Shown: piece by piece, positions 27,719 through 36,402 of the stretch
How the letters are laid out: every line of letters starts with the position of its first letter
Numbering within the stretch: the stretch's first letter is position 1
Assembly: GCA_002340355.1 (NCBI GenBank)
Contig: DDLX01000028.1
Coordinates: 496,001-560,000, forward strand
DNA length: 64,000 nucleotides
From: Cytophagales bacterium UBA2561
GTDB taxonomy: Bacteria > Bacteroidota > Bacteroidia > Cytophagales > Thermoflexibacteraceae
Reading direction: 5' to 3'
Program-made: the position numbers and the translations under genes
The notes under the pieces: generated by a model
What the model was told of the DNA's origin: nothing
The model's input: only the letters and a program-made list of their open reading frames with translations
The model's database searches: none

Positions 27719-28348
27719 TTAGTGAGATGATAAGTATGATTTAACACTTTCTCGTGTAGCATTCATTGCATCTTCGCCCTCTGTCCAGTTAGCAGGACAA
27801 ACTTCACCATGTTTCTCGTGATGTTGCAACACTTCCACCATTCGTAGTGCCTCGTCAATATTTCGACCCAATGGGAAATCATTAAGAACAGCGTGTTTAA
27901 TAATACCTTCTTTATCAATTAAGAATGTACCACGCAAAGCAATTGGCGCACCTTCAAAAGCCAATTTACCGTCTTCATCATAGTAATATTCGCCACCCAA
28001 AACATCATAATTTGTAGCAATTGTTTTATCTACGTCAGCGACCATCGGGAAAGTTACACTTTCGATACCACCCTCTGCTTTAGGAGTTAATAACCATGCT
28101 AAGTGCGTTTCTTCGGTATCGGTAGAGCAACCTACAACCGCCACATTTCGCTTCTCAAACTCTGCTAATTTTTCTTGGAATGCCAAGATTTCAGTTGGGC
28201 AAACAAACGTAAAATCTTTAGGGTAAAAGAAGAAAACGACGTGCTTTTTACCTTTGTACTGCTCTAATGAAAAGTTTTCAACGATTTCTTCACCATTGAT
28301 AACTGCAGGTGCAGAAAATGTAGGGGCGGGCTTATTAATTAATGACAT
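27719..28348 (-). CDS. Typical 2-Cys peroxiredoxin (AhpC/TSA family)
   Basis: 209 aa cytoplasmic peroxidase reducing H2O2 and organic hydroperoxides. The peroxidatic Cys50 lies in DFTFVCPTEI and the resolving Cys184 in GEVCPANW. The GG-and-YF-like features of sensitive Prx are not clear. It could also reduce lipid hydroperoxides, which is relevant given the lipoxygenase-like gene in the window, but that is inference. It is divergent from the PTPS-family gene across a 212-bp AT-rich region. Confidence 0.95.
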   Translation of the reverse strand: MSLINKPAPTFSAPAVINGEEIVENFSLEQYKGKKHVVFFFYPKDFTFVCPTEILAFQEKLAEFEKRNVAVVGCSTDTEETHLAWLLTPKAEGGIESVTFPMVADVDKTIATNYDVLGGEYYYDEDGKLAFEGAPIALRGTFLIDKEGIIKHAVLNDFPLGRNIDEALRMVEVLQHHEKHGEVCPANWTEGEDAMNATRESVKSYLSSH

Positions 28349-28560
28349 AATTTTTATATTTAAAATATGATTAACAAATATTGTTTTGATACGTTGTAAA
28401 ATAGTTAAAATTCAGTCATAGAAACTATCACAATGTTTTTTTGTTGCCTTCTTATTAATTGATTTTTTTGGCTTTTTTAACTTCTATAGACACAAAAAAC
28501 TGACAATCAAAATCTTAAATCGTCTAATTCTTTTTTCTGATAACATTATCAAAAATACTT

Positions 28561-28986
28561 ATGAAAGTTGCTGTTTATCGCAAAGAACATTTTAATGCTG
28601 CCCACCGTTTGCATAACCCTAAGTGGTCAGCCGAAAAAAATAAACAAGTTTTCGGAAGATGTAATAATCCAAACTATCATGGACATAATTACGAATTAAT
28701 TGTCCGAGTCATTGGTGAAATTGATTCGGAGACTGGCTATGTAATAGATATGAAAGAATTGAGTGCGATTATTAAGGAATCTATTACCGAGCGATTTGAC
28801 CATAAAAACCTAAATTTAGATACAGATGAATTTCGGGAAATCAACCCTACGGCAGAAAACATCGCTGTAGTCATTTGGAATATTTTGAGAGGGCAAATTG
28901 CACCAGAATATGACTTACAAATTCGGCTTTATGAAACACCACGTAATTTTGTCGATTATCCCGTTTCTCCAACGATGAATATTTGA
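28561..28986 (+). CDS. 6-pyruvoyl-tetrahydropterin synthase / QueD-family protein
   Basis: 141 aa. Zinc ligands are His15 (AAHR), His40 and His42 (YHGHNY); the catalytic Cys is Cys34 in GRCNNPNYHGH. The spacing Cys-x5-HGH is that of PTPS-type enzymes, while classical QueD has Cys-x3-HGH (from memory of the family literature). FDHKNLN and PTAENIAVVIW contain the conserved Asp/His and Glu. It works on dihydroneopterin triphosphate. queE lies at 47651, so preQ0/queuosine synthesis is possible; biopterin-type synthesis is the alternative. Confidence 0.88.
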   Translation: MKVAVYRKEHFNAAHRLHNPKWSAEKNKQVFGRCNNPNYHGHNYELIVRVIGEIDSETGYVIDMKELSAIIKESITERFDHKNLNLDTDEFREINPTAENIAVVIWNILRGQIAPEYDLQIRLYETPRNFVDYPVSPTMNI

Positions 28987-29208
28987 TCAATATCTAAAAA
29001 CATTTTTAGGAACACAGCGAACAATTTAGAATCTTTCAAAACAAAATAACTTTATGTTTTTTAACATTTTTTAATATTAAAATATTAAGAAAAACCATAA
29101 AAATAAACTCAAGTACTCTTTATTCGTAAAGGAGAGTTTTGCTTTCGAGATTATAAATCCGTAGCTTTCATTCTTTCCTTATGAAATCAATATAATCACC
29201 GAAAACAA

Positions 29209-29574
29209 ATGCAAATTATGGAAATGTTCAGCAACTCAGAGTCTGTTTTCTTCTTAAATTTAATGAAGAAACAACTTAGAAATTCATTAGGTGAAGCGAT
29301 GGGAATCTCACCTGTACGGATGTCCGAAAATTCCAAAGGATACAGTATTGAACTTCCTGTAGAGGATGGTAAAAAAGAGGATTTTAGTATGTATTTGGAT
29401 GGAGACGTACTCGTGGTTTCTCAAATTAATTCGTGGGGAAACGATCTAGTCAATGGTGCAGGATTCCAAAGCTATATTGCTGTGCCAAACGAAGCCGATG
29501 TCCATCAGTTATCTATTGATTGTGTGGCAGGACAACTCAAAATAAGTATGCCACGTAAGGAAGAAGTTCTCTAA
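29209..29574 (+). CDS. Hsp20/alpha-crystallin-like small protein
   Basis: 121 aa. The order YSIELPVEDGKKEDFSMYLDGDVLVVSQ ... FQSYIAVPNEADVHQLSIDCVAGQLKISMPRKE follows the alpha-crystallin domain (GVxkeDixVxlxxnxLxIxge ... lPxxvdxxxixAxxxxGxLxixxPk). Similarity is weak but the GQLKISMP end fits the family GxLxIxxPK. It is probably an ATP-independent chaperone. The start may be 29209 or the ATG at 29218; a hairpin terminator follows. Confidence 0.7.
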   Translation: MQIMEMFSNSESVFFLNLMKKQLRNSLGEAMGISPVRMSENSKGYSIELPVEDGKKEDFSMYLDGDVLVVSQINSWGNDLVNGAGFQSYIAVPNEADVHQLSIDCVAGQLKISMPRKEEVL

Positions 29575-29599
29575 GAATCAAATTTTTATCTTCAATATA

Positions 29600-29639
29600 A
29601 AGCCTATCTTTTCATTTGTAAAAAGATGGGTTTTTTATT
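29600..29639 (+). terminator. Intrinsic terminator after the Hsp20-like gene
   Basis: AAGCCTATCTTTT (29600-29612) pairs with AAAAGATGGGTTT (29621-29633), 13 bp with two G.U pairs, followed by Ts. Confidence 0.82.
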
Positions 29640-29746
29640 TTATTCTCATAAATTTTTACGAAAAAGAAGCAAATTGTGCTGAAAAGTTCCGATTTTACCG
29701 CTTGTTCTCATAGTTGATTAATTAGATTCCAAACCCCCAACTGCAA

Positions 29747-30502
29747 GTGATTGATTTTTTATTAGACCAAATTTTTGATAAAATAAAAAGCTCTATGGCT
29801 CCTAAACGAGAAAAAGCAGATGAAATCGTACGAAGTAGTGTCCTATGGTCAATGGGACTAGGCTTGATTCCGTTTCCTGTAGCGGATATTGTCGCAGTTA
29901 CTGCCGTACAAATTGATATGATTAAGGAAGTTTCCTCCGTATATGAAGTAGATTTTTCAGAGAATCAAGTTAAGTCGTGGATTAGTGCCTTATCGGGCAG
30001 TATTTTGTCACGTTTAGCCGCCAATGCTCTAAAGCTGATTCCTGTTTATGGTTCAATTATTGGTGGAGTAAGTATGGCAGCATTGTCAGGGGCTTCGACT
30101 TATGCTATCGGACAAGTTTTTATCAAACATTTCGAAAGTGGAGGAACATTTTTGGATTTTGATGTAGAAGATTTCAAAGCTTTCTACGAAGAACAATTTG
30201 AGAAAGGAAAAGCCTATGCTGAAGACCTTGCCAAAGAGGAAAAAGCGAAACAAAACGAAACAGAAAATACCGAGGAAGATACTAATATTGAAGATGTTGA
30301 AGTAGAAGATGCTGAGTTTGTAACTGAAGAAGAACCTACTCCAAATCCTAAGGAGACCGAATCTCAAAAAGAAAAATCTAAGGATACTTCAGCAGTAGAT
30401 ATTTTTGAACGTTTAAAAGAACTTTCCGATTTATATGATAAGGGGATTATTACCAAGGAGGAATTTGATAAACTCAAAAATAATTTGATGCAGAATATGT
30501 AA
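29747..30502 (+). CDS. DUF697-like protein with a C-terminal SHOCT domain
   Basis: 251 aa with a GTG start at 29747. The N-terminal ~140 residues (ADEIVRSSVLWSMGLGLIPFPVADIVAVTAVQIDMI ... YGSIIGGVSMAALSGASTYAIGQVFIKHF) resemble the DUF697 family, often linked to GTPases or membrane stress. An acidic, Glu-rich low-complexity linker (about 165-215) precedes a SHOCT domain (IFERLKELSDLYDKGIITKEEFDKLKNNLM), a short oligomerisation module. The function is unknown. Confidence 0.8.
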   Translation: MIDFLLDQIFDKIKSSMAPKREKADEIVRSSVLWSMGLGLIPFPVADIVAVTAVQIDMIKEVSSVYEVDFSENQVKSWISALSGSILSRLAANALKLIPVYGSIIGGVSMAALSGASTYAIGQVFIKHFESGGTFLDFDVEDFKAFYEEQFEKGKAYAEDLAKEEKAKQNETENTEEDTNIEDVEVEDAEFVTEEEPTPNPKETESQKEKSKDTSAVDIFERLKELSDLYDKGIITKEEFDKLKNNLMQNM

Positions 30503-30856
30503 TTAGTTTCTTTACATTATAATTTGCTCTTTTTTTTAATAAAATACGAATTGTTAAATAGTTATGAAATAATATGTTGGTATCATTCGAAAACTACCCA
30601 AGAAATGCCTAAGAAGCAAAGTTTTGTGGATATTTGGATGAAATGATACCAACAATTTTACGCTATTTTCTAAAAACAAAAGCCTTAAATTTAATATTCC
30701 TAATTACACTTAAAAGAATCACCATAGAATTAGACTAATTTGTACTTTAAATTATAATATACTAATTTTTAAAATCAGATATAGCTTAATACAATTCGAT
30801 ATTCAACTTAGTAATTTATTTTATTCTGATTATCAAACCACAAATTTTGTACAATA
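30503..30856. other. 354-bp intergenic region with a long inverted repeat
   Basis: TGTTGGTATCATT (30575-30587) is matched by AATGATACCAACA (30642-30654), 13 bp perfect with a 54-nt loop, then ATTTTA. It could be a terminator with a big loop or a small RNA. The rest is AT-rich leader for the kinase gene. Confidence 0.6.
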
Positions 30857-33800
30857 ATGTCTTATTCGCACCAACTTTTATATCAAGGTCAGAGTTTTCG
30901 AATATACCTTGATAACCAGAGTATTATCAAAGTTTTACGTTCAAATGCCCCAAATTATTCAACGGCTTTACTTTACCTCCAAAATGAATATGATATTTCG
31001 CATGCTTTAGATTTTCAAGGCATCCGACCCGCCTTGCATCTAGGCAATTTCAAGCAAAATCCTGCCCTATTCCTGAAGTACGCCGAAGGACAAAGTTTAC
31101 AAACATTCTCCCAAGAATTATCACTATCCAATATCCTCCAATTAGGAATTCAATTAGCTGAAAAGCTAAATTATATTCATCAAAAAAATATCATCCACAA
31201 AGATATTAATCCTAATAATATTATTATAAACCCTAACAATCAAGAAGTTACGATAATAGATTTTGGTATTGCTTCACGTGTAAGCCAAAAGCAGTATCAT
31301 TTAGGTAATCCTCAATATCTTGAAGGTACATTACGCTATATTTCTCCAGAACAAACAGGACGAATAAACAAAGTCGTAGATTATCGTACCGATTTGTATT
31401 CTTTAGGAATTGTACTATATGAACTATTAATAGGTCATGTTCCTTTCGATTTGGATGATCCAATGGAATTAGTACATGCTCATATTACCACACTTCCTGC
31501 TCCAATCCAAAAGATTCGCCCCGACATTCCCCTTCCTCTTTCAAACATTGTCATTAAGTTGTTGGAAAAAAATGCTGAAGATCGTTATCAGACAGCTTTA
31601 GGATTAAAACATGATTTAGAAAATTGTTTATTACAACTTCAAGAAAATCAAACAATTAATTATTTTGAATTAGCTAAAAAAGATTATTCAGGAAAATTAC
31701 AACTTCCTCAGAAACTCTACGGGCGCGAAAAAGAAATACAGGTTTTATTAGATGCCTTCGAACGAGTGAGTCAAGGCGGAAAAGAATGGTTATTAGTCGG
31801 AGGATATTCGGGTGTTGGCAAATCGGTTTTAGTCAATGAAATTCATAAGCCCATTACCGAGAAAAGAGGTTATTTCATTAGTGGGAAATTTGACCAATAT
31901 CAGCGTAATATTCCTTATTTTGCTCTTCGGAAAGCCTTTGCCGAACTAATTCAATATTGGTTATTAGAGGAATATGAAATCGTTCAAAAATGGAAAAGCA
32001 AAATTCAAGATGTATTAGGAGACCTTGCCAAAGTAGTTACCGAAGTGATTCCAGAATTAGAATTATTAATTGGTGAACCCGCTCAAATTCCCCTCCTAAA
32101 AGGCGAACAATACGCTAATCGTTTTAATTATGTCTTTGGACTATTTATGAATGTCATCTGTTCTGAAGAACATCCTCTGGTTATTTTCATTGATGATTGG
32201 CAATGGGCAGATAGTGCTTCTTTGAGCTTATTTAATGTACTATTAGCCGATGAAAATTTAAAAAATGTTTTATTTATTGGAGCATATCGGGATAACGAAG
32301 TTGATGATTCTCATGCGTTTATGCAGACACTGCGAAGTATCGAAGAAATGCAAATTACGCCTGTCAGAAATCTGATGCTCAAAAATTTATTGGTAGAACA
32401 TATAGTAGATTGGGTACAGGATTCTCTTCAAGAAACAAAGACAGAAGTTCTTCTATCGCTTGTGGAATTGATTTATACCAAAACACAAGGCAACGCATTT
32501 TTTACCAGTCAATTTCTACAAAATTTATTTGATGAAAACCTACTTTATTTTGACTTTAGACAAGAAAAATGGCAATGGAAAATCGAAGAAATTGAGGCAC
32601 AAAATATCACGGATAATGTCGTCGATTTAATGACTCAAAAAGTCCGAAAATTACCCTCTGAAACCCAAGAATTATTAAAAATTGGGGCTTGTGTTGGAGC
32701 TAGTTTCAATATAGAATTAATTAGTACAGTATCAGGAAAATCGGTAAAACAATGTCAAAAAACAGTAGAACCTGCTTTACTCGAAGGGTTATTGTCAAAA
32801 ATTGACCCAAAAACATACCGTTTTATTCATGACCGTATTCAACAAGCGACCTATGGCTTACTTTCTACTCAAGAGCAAAAAGAGCGACACTACACTATTG
32901 GAAATATCTGGTTAGAAGAAATTTCGGAAGATGAGAAAGAAGCTAAGCTCATTGATATTGTTTCTCAACTCAACTTTGGTCTAGACTTCGTTTGTTCACC
33001 TCAAGAAAAAGATAAATTACTAAATTTAAATATCGAAGCAGGACAAAAAGCCAAAAACGCTGTTGCTTATACTTCAGCTTATGAATATTTCTCTATTGCG
33101 GGTCAATTATTATCCGATGAAGCTTGGGATAAACACTATAAAAAAACTTTTTCTCTTTTTAAGAACTGGGGAGAGGTCGCATTCTTAATAAATAAAACAG
33201 AAAAATCGGCTCAATTACTCGAAACAGCTTTACAGAATGCTCAGGATAAATATGATAAAGTTGCCATTTATATCCTTCGAACAGGACAAAAGAATAGTCA
33301 AGGAAATTATTTTGATGCCAGTGAAGAAGGCATCCAAGCACTCAACTTATTTGGGTATAACTTACCTTCTATCAGTGATCAAGAATTCTATACCAAGGCA
33401 GGAGAAGAAGAGTTTCGGAACTATCTGAATATCATTAACACAGATGTACCTTACTCTAAAATTGAAAGCTTACCATTACTAACAGATAAAGCACATAAAG
33501 TTTGCACACAACTTATAGTCATGTTATTGGATGGAGTATTTTTAGGTGTTCCTTATGCTTTCATATTTGTGGCAGCTAAAGGAATTATACTTTCCCTAAA
33601 GAATGGACAATCTGGTTATCTTCCTGCTTTATTGGCTAATTTGTGTGTGGCTCATGCAGCCATGAGAGATTATGATGCGGTCAATCAAATAATAATTAAG
33701 ATTAAGCCTCTTCGAAGTCGCTTCAAAATCAGAGAGTTTGATGCACGTGTTTATCAGCTTTTTGGTTATAATAGTTTGTATTCACAACCCATTCAAGAGG

Positions 33801-36115
33801 GTGTTAAGAATCATATCATTGCTTTCCAAAAAGGGTTCGAAGTGGGGGACCTTGCTTATAGTGGATACTCTATTATGGTGGCGACATGGCATAGTAGCCC
33901 GACTAGTTTAGCGAATATGAAAATACATGCCCTAACTGGAGAGAAATTTTTTAAACGGACAAATAATGATCTTTTACTTTTACCCAATTATGCTGCTCAG
34001 GGTTTCTTCCTGAATTTACAAGGACAAACGAACCACCCTCTAACCTTCTCAACCTCCACATTCGATGAACAACAATTTATTGATACCTTCATGGAAATCT
34101 CTCAGGCTTGGCTAGCTGTTTATAAACGCCTTAAACTTCAGGTACTCGTCTGTTGGAAGGCATATGACGAAGCTTATCTCCTTGTCCAAGAGCGGACACA
34201 TTGGTTAGCTTTATTGGGTGGACTGGATGCAGAGTTCAAGTCTGGATATTATGTGTTTACTGCCATTACGGTAAGAGTATTGTATGATATCCAAAAATTA
34301 TCTCTAGAGGAAGCAAGTTTAATTATACAAGAAGCTATGGACGAACTTGAACGGTTGTATCAAGTCAATCCTAATTTGTTTGAACCAATGTACGCTTTAA
34401 TCTTAGCACAAAAAGCCGAATTAGATGGTGAGAAATTTGAAGCAATGAATCATTATGACCGTGCCATTCAAACTGCCGTAGATGCTGATCTTTTGATGTA
34501 TGTAGCTGTTGCCAATGAGTTTGCTATGCGCTTTTATCTCTCAATAGAAAAATTACAAATTGCTCAAATTTATCTTTCAAAAGCTATCAATTATTATCAA
34601 TTATGGGGAGCTACCGCTAAAGCTAAAGACCTAAAAAGTGAGTACAGTCACTTGTATCAGAGTACAATAGTTCAATCCCAAGCACCTACCAAAACGGCAA
34701 CATACTACCGACACACTATTTCCCAAGCGACTTATTCTACAACTGGGCAAAATTTAGATGTGAGTACCTTACTCAAAGCTTCACAGACCCTTTCTAAAGA
34801 AATTCAATTAGAAAGTTTATTACAAAAAATGCTTCGAATCCTGATTGAGAATGCAGGAGCCGATAAGGGTATCTTGTTGTTATCTGAGAATGACGAGTGG
34901 GTTATTCAGGGAGAAATTTATGCCAATGGGAATCAAAAAGTACTACATCAATTCTCCCGTAAAGAGGCTCATAATCTTATTTCAGATACAGTAGTAAATT
35001 ATGTTATTCATACTAAGAAATTATTTGTAACCGATAAGGCACAACAAGATAATCGACTCACTAATTCATATTATATCCAATCTAATGCTATCCAATCTAT
35101 CTTGTGTTTGCCTCTCTTAAATCAATATAAACTCACAGGGGTTTTATATCTTGAAAATTCCGTATCTGAGGGGGCATTTTCCAATGAACGTGTAAACTTG
35201 CTCACTTCACTAGCTTCACAAATTGCGATTTCGATTGAGAATGCTTTTCTTTATGAAAAGTTAGAGGAAAAAGTCGCCCAACGTACCAGACGATTGGCTC
35301 AACAAAATGACATCCTTTTTAAGCAAAATAATATTATTAAATCGGCTCATAAGAAAATCACAGCTAGTATTAATTATGCTGAACGAATCCAAAAAGCTAT
35401 CCTTCCTGAAACAAGGCGAATTCACAAAATGCTCCCTGAAAATTTTATTTTTTTTAGACCTCGTGATGTCGTGTCAGGTGATTTTTATTGGTGTACTCAG
35501 AGTCAAAAAGGGGAAAAGGTCATCTTTGCAACCGCAGATTGTACAGGACATGGCGTACCTGGGGCGTTTATGTCTATGATTGGAACAAATTTATTAACCC
35601 AAATTGTTAATGACCATCATATTACTAAACCTGATGTTATTCTTCATCTTCTTGATGAAAGAGTTAGACAATCATTACAACAAGATGCAAACAAGAATCG
35701 GGATGGAATGGATATTTCCATTAGTGTAATTGATTGGGAGACCAAAACATTAACTTATTCAGGTGCCAAGCGTCCACTATATTACATTCAGCATGGAGAA
35801 ATGCACCAAATCAAAGGAAGTCGGTATGCTGTAGGTGGATATCTGAAAGGAATTCAACGAAAATATACCACTCAGGAAATTTGTTTTGCTCATGCTGAAA
35901 TAACAGCCTATACTTTTTCAGATGGTTTTCCTGACCAAATTGGTGAGAAAAGTAATCGGAAGTTTATGATTAAACATTTTCGAGAATTACTTTTCGAACT
36001 TTCTGATCAACCCTTAGAAGTACAAAAACAAGAATTAGCACAAATTTTTGACGAATGGAAAGGCTCTTATTTTCAATTAGATGATGTTTTAGTTGTAGGA
36101 ATGCGATTAAGCTAA
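30857..36115 (+). CDS. Multidomain signalling protein: Ser/Thr kinase, AAA-type ATPase, helical repeats, GAF and SpoIIE phosphatase
   Basis: 1752 aa. Kinase domain (about 5-265): Lys25, HKD catalytic loop at 114-116 with Asn121, DFG at 135-137, and SPEQTGR. An AAA_16-type ATPase follows (about 285-560) with Walker A GYSGVGKS at 316-323 and Walker B VIFIDDWQWAD. A long helical TPR-like region (about 690-1270), a GAF domain (about 1310-1465) and a coiled coil come next. The C-terminal SpoIIE phosphatase carries RDVVSGDFYW (about 1536) and ADCTGHGVPGAF (about 1561). The first four modules resemble the cyanobacterial and proteobacterial multisensor kinases that normally end in a histidine kinase; here the output is a phosphatase, so kinase and phosphatase share one chain. 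No TM segment was seen. GAF ligand and targets are unknown. Confidence 0.92.
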   Translation: MSYSHQLLYQGQSFRIYLDNQSIIKVLRSNAPNYSTALLYLQNEYDISHALDFQGIRPALHLGNFKQNPALFLKYAEGQSLQTFSQELSLSNILQLGIQLAEKLNYIHQKNIIHKDINPNNIIINPNNQEVTIIDFGIASRVSQKQYHLGNPQYLEGTLRYISPEQTGRINKVVDYRTDLYSLGIVLYELLIGHVPFDLDDPMELVHAHITTLPAPIQKIRPDIPLPLSNIVIKLLEKNAEDRYQTALGLKHDLENCLLQLQENQTINYFELAKKDYSGKLQLPQKLYGREKEIQVLLDAFERVSQGGKEWLLVGGYSGVGKSVLVNEIHKPITEKRGYFISGKFDQYQRNIPYFALRKAFAELIQYWLLEEYEIVQKWKSKIQDVLGDLAKVVTEVIPELELLIGEPAQIPLLKGEQYANRFNYVFGLFMNVICSEEHPLVIFIDDWQWADSASLSLFNVLLADENLKNVLFIGAYRDNEVDDSHAFMQTLRSIEEMQITPVRNLMLKNLLVEHIVDWVQDSLQETKTEVLLSLVELIYTKTQGNAFFTSQFLQNLFDENLLYFDFRQEKWQWKIEEIEAQNITDNVVDLMTQKVRKLPSETQELLKIGACVGASFNIELISTVSGKSVKQCQKTVEPALLEGLLSKIDPKTYRFIHDRIQQATYGLLSTQEQKERHYTIGNIWLEEISEDEKEAKLIDIVSQLNFGLDFVCSPQEKDKLLNLNIEAGQKAKNAVAYTSAYEYFSIAGQLLSDEAWDKHYKKTFSLFKNWGEVAFLINKTEKSAQLLETALQNAQDKYDKVAIYILRTGQKNSQGNYFDASEEGIQALNLFGYNLPSISDQEFYTKAGEEEFRNYLNIINTDVPYSKIESLPLLTDKAHKVCTQLIVMLLDGVFLGVPYAFIFVAAKGIILSLKNGQSGYLPALLANLCVAHAAMRDYDAVNQIIIKIKPLRSRFKIREFDARVYQLFGYNSLYSQPIQEGVKNHIIAFQKGFEVGDLAYSGYSIMVATWHSSPTSLANMKIHALTGEKFFKRTNNDLLLLPNYAAQGFFLNLQGQTNHPLTFSTSTFDEQQFIDTFMEISQAWLAVYKRLKLQVLVCWKAYDEAYLLVQERTHWLALLGGLDAEFKSGYYVFTAITVRVLYDIQKLSLEEASLIIQEAMDELERLYQVNPNLFEPMYALILAQKAELDGEKFEAMNHYDRAIQTAVDADLLMYVAVANEFAMRFYLSIEKLQIAQIYLSKAINYYQLWGATAKAKDLKSEYSHLYQSTIVQSQAPTKTATYYRHTISQATYSTTGQNLDVSTLLKASQTLSKEIQLESLLQKMLRILIENAGADKGILLLSENDEWVIQGEIYANGNQKVLHQFSRKEAHNLISDTVVNYVIHTKKLFVTDKAQQDNRLTNSYYIQSNAIQSILCLPLLNQYKLTGVLYLENSVSEGAFSNERVNLLTSLASQIAISIENAFLYEKLEEKVAQRTRRLAQQNDILFKQNNIIKSAHKKITASINYAERIQKAILPETRRIHKMLPENFIFFRPRDVVSGDFYWCTQSQKGEKVIFATADCTGHGVPGAFMSMIGTNLLTQIVNDHHITKPDVILHLLDERVRQSLQQDANKNRDGMDISISVIDWETKTLTYSGAKRPLYYIQHGEMHQIKGSRYAVGGYLKGIQRKYTTQEICFAHAEITAYTFSDGFPDQIGEKSNRKFMIKHFRELLFELSDQPLEVQKQELAQIFDEWKGSYFQLDDVLVVGMRLS

Positions 36116-36329
36116 TGAGGATATTGTATTAGCTCAAAGAAATAATAAATTAGTTTATTTTATAATAAAAATGATATTAAACTGTCATTATTTGTGTCTT
36201 CATAAACAACTTGATAATGTTGACAGATAGTCACTTGTGGAGATACAAGTAACAAAAATAGGTGTCATCTTAATTCATTACTAGTATAAATCCTAAATAA
36301 CACGTTCAAGGTAATTTTTCTGTAAAAGA

Positions 36330-36370
36330 AAATCCATAACACAAAATTTATAATTTTATGTTATGGATTT
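36330..36370 (-). terminator. Terminator of infB
   Basis: 12-bp perfect stem AAATCCATAACA (36330-36341) / TGTTATGGATTT (36359-36370). On the minus strand it is followed by a T-rich run. It is 33 bp past the infB stop. Confidence 0.7.
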
Positions 36371-36402
36371 AGATTTCTAATGCAGTAATATATATCCTAC
36401 AT

